Assembly (NCBI GenBank): GCA_964617105.1
Contig: CAZTWC010000260.1
Location: 1-5,398 of the forward strand
Length of the DNA stretch: 5,398 nucleotides
DNA from: CAZTWC01 sp964617105 [NCBI: uncultured Myxococcia bacterium]
GTDB lineage: Bacteria; CAZTWC01
Reading direction: 5' to 3'
The notes below the pieces were generated by a model. The model was not told the DNA's origin. It saw only the letters and a list, made by a program, of their open reading frames with translations, and did no database searches. Made by a program: the position numbers and the translations under genes. This document shows positions 1 to 5,020 of the stretch, piece by piece; the first letter of the stretch is position 1, and each line of letters opens with the position of its first letter.

Positions 1-305
1 TAACAGTTTTCCCCCTACCCAAACGAAAACGATTCACCTTTGAATATGTATTACTCAAAGATTTCAACGATTCAATATCCCAGGCTCAGGAAGTGATAAA
101 ACTGTTAAAGGGTTTGCCTTACAAGATCAATCTGCTTACTTTTAACCCCTTTGCCGGCGCCCCTTTTCAGACCCCTTCTCCAGAAAGGGTTGCGCAATTC
201 CAGCAAGTTTTTTTAACCCATAAAAAAAGCGCATTTATCAGGCAGAGCAGAGGAAAAGATATCGGCGCCGCCTGCGGCCAATTGGGGACAGGGATAGAAA
301 CTTGA
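1..305 (+). CDS. rlmN: 23S rRNA (adenine2503-C2)-methyltransferase RlmN, C-terminal part (5' end outside window)
   Basis: The frame is open from the window edge (first full codon at position 3) to TGA at 303-305, giving about 100 residues. They read like the end of the radical-SAM enzyme RlmN, which methylates A2503 of 23S rRNA (and A37 of some tRNAs in E. coli). Seen: FTFEYVLLKDFNDS, then LLKGLPYKINLLTFNPFAGAPF, with the Asn of the NLL segment in the SAM-contact region, and near the end RGKDIGAACGQL. The Cys of AACGQL (codon 273-275) matches the methyl-carrying cysteine, C355 in E. coli RlmN. The radical-SAM CxxxCxxC cluster lies upstream of the window. The tail after GQL is only six residues, shorter than in E. 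coli. The related enzyme Cfr shares this architecture, but RlmN is the default reading. A GTG at 93 is internal and not a real start. The stop overlaps the next gene's start (TTGA), implying translational coupling. Confidence 0.93.
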   Translation, partial: TVFPLPKRKRFTFEYVLLKDFNDSISQAQEVIKLLKGLPYKINLLTFNPFAGAPFQTPSPERVAQFQQVFLTHKKSAFIRQSRGKDIGAACGQLGTGIET

Positions 306-1075
306 AATACCTGGGCTCTTTTCTCTTTTTTATTTTACTTATCATCTCCTGCAAGCAGGAACAGGAGCCTGGCGCCAATTCTTTAGAGAAAAAAGCGGCA
401 CCGAAAACCTCCGGGTCTCCCCATTTGGCCAGCGACTTTAGCCGGGTGGTGGATCAGGTCAAGGAGTTAAAACAGGTGATAGCCGGCTCCAAAGAAGAGG
501 AACTCCAGGAGGATACGACTAAAAATCCGGGCTTAAAAAGACGGCAACAGAAAGCAAATACACAAATCGCCCAACTTTTAAAGGCTAATGTCGATAAAAA
601 TCAGGGTTCTTCCGAATCTATAATCCATTACCGCCATCTATTGGAGTGGCTACCCGAAAAATTGGGCCGATTTGTGGGAGAGGAAGGAGCCGGCCAGGTC
701 AACTACTTTGGTGCACTTGCCATAAGTATCGCCCAAAAAAACTATCGAACCACCCGCCCTACCGGTGAAATCCTGATAAAAATTACTGATAGTGCCATCA
801 ACCAAATGGCAGCCCTGGCCTTTAAAACTGCTGTTAATTTTAAAGGCCAGGGAGATAATAGCCAAATTACCCAGGTAACTTTTAACGGTTTTAAAGGACT
901 GCTTTTGCAAAACAGCCAGGATTCGACTCAAAAAACAATTAATATCCTGGTTGCTGATAGATTTTTTATACAAATATCCAGCCTAAATATTTCAACCCGG
1001 GAGTTAATCAAACTTTGCCATACCCTGGAACTAAAAAAAATGGCGGCTTTGGTTTTCACACACCATAAAAAGTGA
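302..1075 (+). CDS. Hypothetical lipoprotein, 257 aa
   Basis: I do not recognise a named family. The N-terminus is a lipoprotein signal peptide: Lys2, a hydrophobic run 4-15, and lipobox I14-I15-S16-C17. Residue +2 is Lys rather than Asp, which predicts outer-membrane sorting. Residues 18-45 look like a flexible linker. Residues 46-96 are charged and probably helical (VVDQVKELKQVI, then a Lys/Gln-rich stretch). Residues 107-257 look like a folded alpha/beta domain: LLEWLPEKLGRF, a segment with YFGALAISIAQKNY, a strand ILIKITDSA, a GFKGLLL turn, a strand NILVADRFFIQISS and a final helix. From memory, this order (W-L-P, S-x-A-x-x-x-Y, I-x-D, V-x-x-R-F) resembles uncharacterised bacterial lipoproteins; this is not verified. 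The TTG start is chosen because it overlaps the rlmN stop by 4 nt, follows a GGGGACAGGGA purine stretch and begins the signal peptide directly. Confidence 0.82.
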   Translation: MKYLGSFLFFILLIISCKQEQEPGANSLEKKAAPKTSGSPHLASDFSRVVDQVKELKQVIAGSKEEELQEDTTKNPGLKRRQQKANTQIAQLLKANVDKNQGSSESIIHYRHLLEWLPEKLGRFVGEEGAGQVNYFGALAISIAQKNYRTTRPTGEILIKITDSAINQMAALAFKTAVNFKGQGDNSQITQVTFNGFKGLLLQNSQDSTQKTINILVADRFFIQISSLNISTRELIKLCHTLELKKMAALVFTHHKK

Positions 1076-1094
1076 TCTCTTCTAAAAATTACCA

Positions 1095-1123
1095 TTTACA
1101 TTGTTTTATTTTTGTATTATTCT
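1095..1123 (+). promoter_or_regulatory. Candidate sigma-70-type promoter ahead of the CheX-like gene
   Basis: TTTACA (1095-1100, five of six to TTGACA) and TATTCT (1118-1123, four of six to TATAAT) are separated by 17 nt in an AT-rich 78-nt gap. An overlapping alternative -10 is TATTAT at 1115-1120. Transcription would begin near 1130, just upstream of the ribosome binding site at 1143. In such AT-rich DNA a match of this quality can arise by chance. Confidence 0.35.
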
Positions 1124-1153
1124 ATTCGAAATTAGTTTTTTAGGGAGTGATTC

Positions 1154-1621
1154 TTGGATCAAGAACAACTAAATGCCTTTTTAGAATCCTTTAGCCAAAT
1201 TCTGCCACAAGAAGTTGGTGGTCAAGTTGAGGTCGGGCAGACCTATATCAAGACCGATCTGAGTTCCGTTGCCAAAATCCGGATCTACTTCACAATATCC
1301 GGTGATATCTCCGGGGTTATGGTTATCAGTTGCGATACAGACACCAGTCTTAACATCGAACATGATTACCGTAAAAAAAATATGGAAGATGACCCTGATT
1401 TATCCAGCCTGGACATCTTATCTGAATTATTTAACATTATTATTGGCCGGGGGATAATGACTCTGTCGAAGCAGGATATAAAATGCACTATGAGCACCCC
1501 GAATGTTTTGGAAAATAACTGTAGTAGCAATATTTTTAACCGACAATATACCATTATCTTTTCAACACCTATCTCCTATAGTTTAGGAGAATTGGAATTT
1601 GATCTTGCCATAAAATCGTAG
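1154..1621 (+). CDS. CheX-like chemotaxis phosphatase domain protein, 155 aa
   Basis: Single-domain protein of the CheC/CheX/FliY class, cytoplasmic, which hydrolyses the aspartyl phosphate of CheY-type receivers. Seen: a strand followed by the family-typical ISGDISGVMVIS (48-59), then D87-x3-E91-x2-N94 in DILSELFNIIIGRG, then P116 in MSTPNV. The family signature is [DS]-x3-E-x2-N-x22-P, whose Glu and Asn are catalytic. Here 21 rather than 22 residues separate Asn and Pro, a small deviation. One E-x2-N copy and a length near 155 residues fit CheX rather than two-site CheC, and no FliN/FliY tail is present. The TTG start follows GGGAG (1143-1147) with a 6-nt spacer. The next gene, a receiver, begins 27 nt downstream, so a phosphatase-substrate pair is likely. 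No chemotaxis kinase, receptor or adaptor is in the window, so a specific role in swimming is inferred. Confidence 0.82.
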   Translation: MDQEQLNAFLESFSQILPQEVGGQVEVGQTYIKTDLSSVAKIRIYFTISGDISGVMVISCDTDTSLNIEHDYRKKNMEDDPDLSSLDILSELFNIIIGRGIMTLSKQDIKCTMSTPNVLENNCSSNIFNRQYTIIFSTPISYSLGELEFDLAIKS

Positions 1622-1648
1622 GAAAGAAAACGGTTAAGGAGTAATCTA

Positions 1649-2029
1649 ATGAATAATGGCAGTCCCCAAAGTAACCTCCGAATTCTGGTTATTGATGATT
1701 CCAAGGTTATCCGTAACCGGATAAAAAGGATTCTTACCAATAATCACTACCAGAATATTACTACTGCAGCCAATGGCGAAGAGGCAATGCAAAAATTTTC
1801 TGAAGTAAATCCAGAACTGGTATTGCTTGATATAATACTTCCTGACACAACAGGAATAGAACTCTTGGAGAAATTCCTGGCAACAGATCCTGATCTGCCA
1901 GTTATTATGCTGAGTGCCATTTTAACTGATGATAATGTAAATACTGCCCTCAAACTTGGAGCAAAAACTTGCCTGGAAAAGCCTTTTCAGGAAGAAGATT
2001 TAATCTCCTGGATCAATAAGGTGGTTTAA
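1649..2029 (+). CDS. CheY-like single-domain response regulator (first of two), 126 aa
   Basis: A complete receiver domain with no output domain. Seen: acidic pair D16-D17 followed by S18, phosphoacceptor D61 in LVLLDIILPDTTG, switch hydroxyl S89 in VIMLSA, and K111-P112 in CLEKPF. The core needed for Mg2+ binding and phosphorylation is therefore intact. The position matching Tyr106 of CheY (three before the Lys) is C108, so the aromatic rotamer switch used by classical CheY is missing. ATG at 1649 follows AAGGAG (1636-1641) with a 7-nt spacer. It is probably co-transcribed with the CheX-like gene and a plausible substrate of it. It could control the motor, act as a phosphate sink, or signal to an unlinked partner. 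The second receiver downstream shares RN-[RK]-IKR-x-L in helix 1 but is otherwise clearly diverged. Confidence 0.93.
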   Translation: MNNGSPQSNLRILVIDDSKVIRNRIKRILTNNHYQNITTAANGEEAMQKFSEVNPELVLLDIILPDTTGIELLEKFLATDPDLPVIMLSAILTDDNVNTALKLGAKTCLEKPFQEEDLISWINKVV

Positions 2030-2116
2030 CTCCTAAATCCTCTTAATTCGAAAACCCCATAGGTCATACAAAATGGAACAGGTATGAAAGCATAATAATA
2101 AGGAGTATAGAGTGAT

Positions 2117-2494
2117 ATGGCTAATACAGTAAATGTAATGGTTGTAGATGATTCCATCTTGGCCAGGAATAAAATTAAAAGATATTTAAGTGCCAGTGAC
2201 AAATACGATTTCCAGGTAATTACCGAAGCAGGTAATGGATTAGATGCTATTACTAAATTTAAAAAACATCAGCCTGATTTAGTGACTTTGGATCTAGTAA
2301 TGCCGGAAATGGACGGTATGAAAGCCCTGGATATTCTTATAAAAATAAAACCTGATATCAAAGTTATTGTTATCAGCAGTTCCCTTTCAAAAAACAAGAT
2401 ATCTATGGCAATCCAAAAAGGAGCCAAGAATTTTTGTTTGAAACCTTTTGACCAGAGCGCTTTTTTAAAAGTCGTGGAGAACTCCTGTGAATAG
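2117..2494 (+). CDS. CheY-like single-domain response regulator (second of two), 125 aa
   Basis: A complete receiver domain without an output domain. Seen: D11-D12-S13, phosphoacceptor D59 in LVTLDLVMPEMDG, switch hydroxyl at S87 in VIVISSS, an aromatic F106 at the CheY Tyr106 position, and K109-P110-F111. It is closer to canonical CheY than its upstream neighbour (MPEMDG loop, aromatic switch kept). ATG at 2117 is preceded by AAGGAG (2100-2105) with a rather long 11-nt spacer. The 87-nt gap before it shows no strong promoter, so read-through from the CheX-like gene is likely. Sequence alone does not say whether it binds the flagellar switch (FliM) or serves another pathway. The symbol cheY is withheld because many receivers of this kind are not chemotactic. 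Confidence 0.93.
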   Translation: MANTVNVMVVDDSILARNKIKRYLSASDKYDFQVITEAGNGLDAITKFKKHQPDLVTLDLVMPEMDGMKALDILIKIKPDIKVIVISSSLSKNKISMAIQKGAKNFCLKPFDQSAFLKVVENSCE

Positions 2495-2526
2495 CGTTGT
2501 TTTTACGCTCTAATCGATCAATATTT

Positions 2527-2556
2527 TCTACAACTCTTTTTCAAATCCTATATACT
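2527..2556 (+). promoter_or_regulatory. Weak candidate promoter ahead of the envelope gene group
   Basis: TATACT (2551-2556) matches five of six -10 bases, with TCTACA (2527-2532) as a four-of-six -35 at 18-nt spacing. It lies in the 89-nt AT-rich gap between the second receiver and the small charged protein. Transcription would start near 2563, leaving a short leader before the binding site at 2573. The -35 is poor and the AT-rich context makes false matches likely. Confidence 0.25.
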
Positions 2557-2572
2557 TTGAAATATATAACCA

Positions 2573-2579
2573 GGGAGGA
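2573..2579 (+). promoter_or_regulatory. Ribosome binding site fixing the start at 2584
   Basis: GGGAGGA is a strong Shine-Dalgarno match ending 4 nt before ATG 2584. It decides against the longer reading from TTG 2497, which has no such site and would add 29 residues. An overlapping ATG at 2580 runs into a stop after two further codons. Confidence 0.75.
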
Positions 2580-2583
2580 ATGG

Positions 2584-2904
2584 ATGAATAATAAAAGAGA
2601 CGGTGCTTTTGATAAAAGAACCTTAAGAAAAAATATGCTTCATGGAATAATTACCCAAAAAGAATACCAGGATTACCTGAATAATCTAGTAGATTGCTCA
2701 AAAAATGCTGAGGCGATAGATCTTTGTTCCGACAAATATTTCGGAAAAATTGTAAATAAGCATGAAGAAGCCAACCTGAATCCCCAGAAAGAGGTGGACC
2801 AGGCGGAAACTATTTCAGATGCTGAACCTTCAACCGAAGTGATTCAGACAGATGAAGAAGATACCCCGGAACCGGAGCAAGATGAGTCCCAGGGAGACAG
2901 TTAG
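2584..2904 (+). CDS. Small conserved-looking protein, basic N-terminus and acidic disordered C-terminus, 106 aa
   Basis: Function not recognised. There is no signal peptide or membrane segment, so it is probably cytoplasmic. Residues 1-36 are basic and helical in character: KRDGAFDKRTLRKNMLHG, then a G-x-I-T-x-x-E-Y-x-x-Y-L-x-x-L pattern with a following D. From memory, short deltaproteobacterial proteins share a similar DkRTlerNl-kGlIs-ee-yekhL head; this is not verified. Residues 60-106 are low-complexity and rich in Glu, Asp, Thr, Pro and Gln (DEEDTPEPEQDE), so probably disordered. Two Cys occur, in the segment VDCSKNAEAIDLCS. The strong ribosome binding site at 2573-2579 supports this start. 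Its TAG stop shares one base with the GTG start of the next gene, so the two are translationally coupled, yet the partner is exported. A partner-binding or adaptor role for the acidic tail is possible but unsupported. Confidence 0.78.
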   Translation: MNNKRDGAFDKRTLRKNMLHGIITQKEYQDYLNNLVDCSKNAEAIDLCSDKYFGKIVNKHEEANLNPQKEVDQAETISDAEPSTEVIQTDEEDTPEPEQDESQGDS

Positions 2905-3425
2905 TGGCAAAACTAATTTTATTCGCTCTATTACTCTTTTTTTCTTTTACCGGCTGCCAGAAAGATCATTGTAAGGAACTCTCCGATTTTTTATGTACCT
3001 GTATAAAAGATTGGAACCAGAGAGATCAATGTTACCGTTATATAGATCTGTATGATGGTTCCTTTAATCCTTCCAGGGAACAGGACAACCAATGTAAAAA
3101 ATCCCTGGATAAGTGCACCTGTCAGAAAGTTAATTCTTCTCAAAACAGTGAATGTAAATTTATGCTGGTACTAGACCAGCCTTGCACTAAGTTGCTAAAG
3201 AAACAGTGCTCCTGTTTGCGCAAAAAAGATGAGCAGGAGGAGTGTATTTCTGTTGGCTTAAAAAATATAGCGGCTCAGAAGGATGAGGGTAAACTAGGTC
3301 CTGACCAAAAACTTAACTGTCATTATAAACTATTCTCCTGCCAGTGCGAACACCTCTGGCAAAAAGAGAAAACCGATACCAATTGTGATGTAAGTTATGC
3401 TGACCCAAAAGATTTTATTATGTAG
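2904..3425 (+). CDS. Cysteine-repeat lipoprotein (four Cys-Cys motifs), 173 aa
   Basis: Not a family I can name. The signal peptide spans 1-17 with lipobox F15-T16-G17-C18; Phe at -3 is less usual than Leu. Residue +2 is Gln, suggesting outer-membrane anchoring. Besides C18 there are 16 Cys in four copies of C-x6/7-C-x-C-x9/12-C: 23/31/33/43, 64/71/73/84, 94/102/104/114 and 139/146/148/161. Copies 1 and 3 have x7 and x9 spacing and are followed by 20- and 24-residue linkers; copies 2 and 4 have x6 and x10/x12. This looks like a duplicated two-copy module, residues 23-84 and 94-161. The even Cys count and export favour disulfide-pinned helices; metal or cofactor binding by the CxC motifs is an alternative. 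No CxxCH haem motif is present. GTG at 2904 overlaps the upstream stop by one base, with GGGAG (2892-2896) 7 nt upstream. Confidence 0.85.
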   Translation: MAKLILFALLLFFSFTGCQKDHCKELSDFLCTCIKDWNQRDQCYRYIDLYDGSFNPSREQDNQCKKSLDKCTCQKVNSSQNSECKFMLVLDQPCTKLLKKQCSCLRKKDEQEECISVGLKNIAAQKDEGKLGPDQKLNCHYKLFSCQCEHLWQKEKTDTNCDVSYADPKDFIM

Positions 3426-4053
3426 TAAATCAGGAGGCATCTCCACCAGCGACGTTGCAGGCTGGATGATTCTCGGTTTTACCCTCTTTTTGACCTTTTT
3501 GTTGTCTTGCGGCAATGAAACCGAGAGTAAAAAAGAACAGTGTAACTCTTATGCAGATTGCCCGGCTAAACAGGTTGGAAATGTTCTATGCCTGGGTTGC
3601 TCAGGTCAACCAGGGGAGGTAATCTGTATCGACCATCACTGTAGTTATGTGGATACCACTGAAGTCAATTCCGGATCATACGACCTGACTCTGGAAGTCA
3701 AAATAGATTCTCCCTATATTATCGACAGTTTGATTATGAAAATTTACCATCGACAAATGCCTGATGGCAATTTGCTCTCTTGTGATAAAATAAAACAGGA
3801 CATTGTTGATGACGGGAAAAACTATTACAACCTTTTGCGGGATTGGAACGATGGTGATTTGGATTATAGTATCAGGGCAAAACGTCCAATAACCATGTCT
3901 ATCAGCCATGTCCCGTCTGGGATGTCTTTGCTGGTTATCCGGGGATACGATGAAAAAAACTATAAGGGCGGGGTAAAAGTACTGGGTTGCCAAGAGATAA
4001 CGGTAATCAAAGAAACAAAGGAAAATTTAGTACTCACCTTAGAAGATATTTAA
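3397..4053 (+). CDS. Lipoprotein with six-Cys head and beta-rich body (start uncertain: 3397 or 3466)
   Basis: Function not recognised. Numbered from ATG 3397, a hydrophobic run at 24-36 ends in lipobox L35-L36-S37-C38, followed by Gly. A Cys-rich head follows (C49, C55, C65, C68, C77, C82, including C-N-x3-D-C-P), similar in feel to small disulfide modules in deltaproteobacterial surface proteins. The remainder alternates hydrophobic residues like a beta sandwich. It contains C129 and C198, probably a disulfide, and ends in LLVIRGYDE...LGCQEITVI...NLVLTL. The start is uncertain. ATG 3397 overlaps the upstream gene by 29 nt and gives a 23-residue extension before the signal peptide. ATG 3466 puts Met at the hydrophobic core but leaves no positive charge. 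Neither has a good ribosome binding site. A strong AGGAGG at 3432-3437 has no usual start codon at proper distance. Confidence 0.8.
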   Translation: MLTQKILLCSKSGGISTSDVAGWMILGFTLFLTFLLSCGNETESKKEQCNSYADCPAKQVGNVLCLGCSGQPGEVICIDHHCSYVDTTEVNSGSYDLTLEVKIDSPYIIDSLIMKIYHRQMPDGNLLSCDKIKQDIVDDGKNYYNLLRDWNDGDLDYSIRAKRPITMSISHVPSGMSLLVIRGYDEKNYKGGVKVLGCQEITVIKETKENLVLTLEDI

Positions 4054-4066
4054 ACTGGAGACTGAT

Positions 4067-4834
4067 TTGCTTTTTCATCTTTTCATCTATAGGTTAATTC
4101 CAAGATGGGGTTCGATGATTTTTTTTCTCTTTCTATCACTATTTGCTCACGCTAGTGATCCCCTGGATGATTTTGACGGTACTGAAAGTTGGAGTAAGCG
4201 TAATAGGAAATCCCCAGAGCAAAAGAATCCTTCCTTTTACAGTCCCAATTTAGTCAAACAATTGCGTGCGCTCAAAGAAGAATTTAATATTGAAAAACGG
4301 AAATTTGAAAAAACCGCCAAAGAGGTTAAAACCGACCGCGGTCATTATACTGTTTCCAAAAATTATGGCTGGCTAAAAGCGCTTCCCCAGGGGAAACAAT
4401 TTATTCAAATTCCCAATTTTGCCATAAAAAAACGGCGCTCTACTCAACACTCTATCGCCTCACCACGCCGGCGAATTAAAGCAGAAAAAAATTATCGGAT
4501 TATCCAAGATCCTAAACATAAAACGACTAAATGGGGAGATATGCAAGAAATCTCCATTGATGATTACATGAACACCTATATAGAGGTGCAAAAGGGCAAA
4601 GAACTTCCCCAATTGATGCCAACCAAAAAATGGAAATCTGCTCCCCCTATCAGAGGAGCCCAAAAAAAATCAACTAAAAAAAGATTTAAGAAAAAAGAAA
4701 AATATAAAAAATACTATACACCCACAAAACGTCCAGTTATGTCTGACGGTAGTAGCCTGGACGAACCCCACAGTTTTTCCGAGGAAGAGATAGAGATGGA
4801 GTGGGAGGAGATGGACCTGGATGTTACCAAATAA
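4067..4834 (+). CDS. Sec-exported, highly basic protein of unknown function, 255 aa
   Basis: No family recognised. The N-terminus is a type I signal peptide: Arg9 and Arg13, a hydrophobic core 16-26 (SMIFFLFLSLF) and an A27-H28-A29 cleavage site before S30-D31. The mature protein begins acidic (DPLDDFDG), has a charged helical stretch around 62-90 (LVKQLRALKEEFNIEKRKFE) and is then strongly basic. Examples are AIKKRRS, SPRRRIK and a dense Lys cluster, KKSTKKRFKKKEKYKKYY, near 200-217. It ends in a short acidic tail (SEEEIEMEWEEMDLD). There is no Cys and no later membrane segment, so it is probably periplasmic or released. The basic body could bind an anionic surface such as lipopolysaccharide, nucleic acid or peptidoglycan; this is inference. 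The TTG start follows GGAG (4057-4060) with a 6-nt spacer and lies 13 nt after the upstream stop. ATG 4115 (Met17) would remove the Arg residues of the signal peptide. Confidence 0.8.
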   Translation: MLFHLFIYRLIPRWGSMIFFLFLSLFAHASDPLDDFDGTESWSKRNRKSPEQKNPSFYSPNLVKQLRALKEEFNIEKRKFEKTAKEVKTDRGHYTVSKNYGWLKALPQGKQFIQIPNFAIKKRRSTQHSIASPRRRIKAEKNYRIIQDPKHKTTKWGDMQEISIDDYMNTYIEVQKGKELPQLMPTKKWKSAPPIRGAQKKSTKKRFKKKEKYKKYYTPTKRPVMSDGSSLDEPHSFSEEEIEMEWEEMDLDVTK

Positions 4835-4878
4835 TAAAATGAATTCTCGGACAGAAACTCTTAGTCTATAGCCAAATC

Positions 4879-4894
4879 TGGCACTGATATTGCT
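4879..4894 (+). promoter_or_regulatory. Sigma-54 (RpoN) -24/-12 promoter
   Basis: TGGCAC (4879-4884), a 5-nt spacer TGATA, then TTGCT (4890-4894) matches the consensus TGGCAC-N5-TTGC[AT] at every defined position, with GG and GC separated by the required 10 nt. It is in the right orientation in the 186-nt gap before the last gene. Transcription should start near 4905, giving a leader of about 115 nt. Sigma-54 promoters need an enhancer-binding ATPase; in many flagellated bacteria these control hook and basal-body genes. No activator gene is in the window. Confidence 0.85.
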
Positions 4895-4909
4895 TATTTA
4901 TTATTAACA

Positions 4910-4969
4910 ACTGCTTAAAAATATTCCAGTAAGTATAAATGGATCCGGGTCCAAAACTGGGACAGCAGT
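4910..4969 (+). other. Possible structured 5' leader of the sigma-54 transcript
   Basis: ACTGCT (4910-4915) can pair with AGCAGT (4964-4969). Inside lies a short stem, GTCC (4949-4952) with GGAC (4960-4963), and a GGATCC palindrome at 4941-4946. The stems are short and widely separated, so stability is doubtful. No known riboswitch pattern is recognised. The rest of gap 4835-5020 shows no gene and no clear terminator. Confidence 0.25.
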
Positions 4970-5020
4970 GCTTAATGCCACCGTAACCTAATATTTACAA
5001 CTAGTTACAGTCAGGTATCC

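Noticed and set aside
650-973. Open frame on the minus strand opposite the first lipoprotein
   Set aside because: It lies wholly within a well-supported plus-strand gene, has no ribosome binding site or recognisable motif, and is best seen as a shadow; the same holds for the other minus-strand frames, including 3676-3993.
1373-1380. Run of eight A in the CheX-like gene as a slippage or frameshift site
   Set aside because: The frame continues through the catalytic motif without disturbance and no alternative product of interest follows; A runs are common in this AT-rich DNA.
1154-1621. CheC, FliN or FliY identity for the phosphatase-like protein
   Set aside because: Only one E-x2-N site and no FliN-like tail, so CheX-like fits best.
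2074-2089. Second sigma-54-like site, TGGAAC-N5-TGAAA, before the second receiver
   Set aside because: The -12 GC dinucleotide is absent and the -24 element has a mismatch, so it falls well short of the site at 4879.
2497-2583. Longer reading of the small charged protein from TTG 2497
   Set aside because: No ribosome binding site, hydrophobic residues unlike the rest of the protein, and a strong site at 2573-2579 directly before ATG 2584.
2904-3425. Multihaem cytochrome
   Set aside because: Many Cys but no CxxCH motif.
4835-4878. Terminator after the basic exported protein
   Set aside because: No stem followed by a T run could be found before the sigma-54 promoter; read-through into the next gene remains possible.
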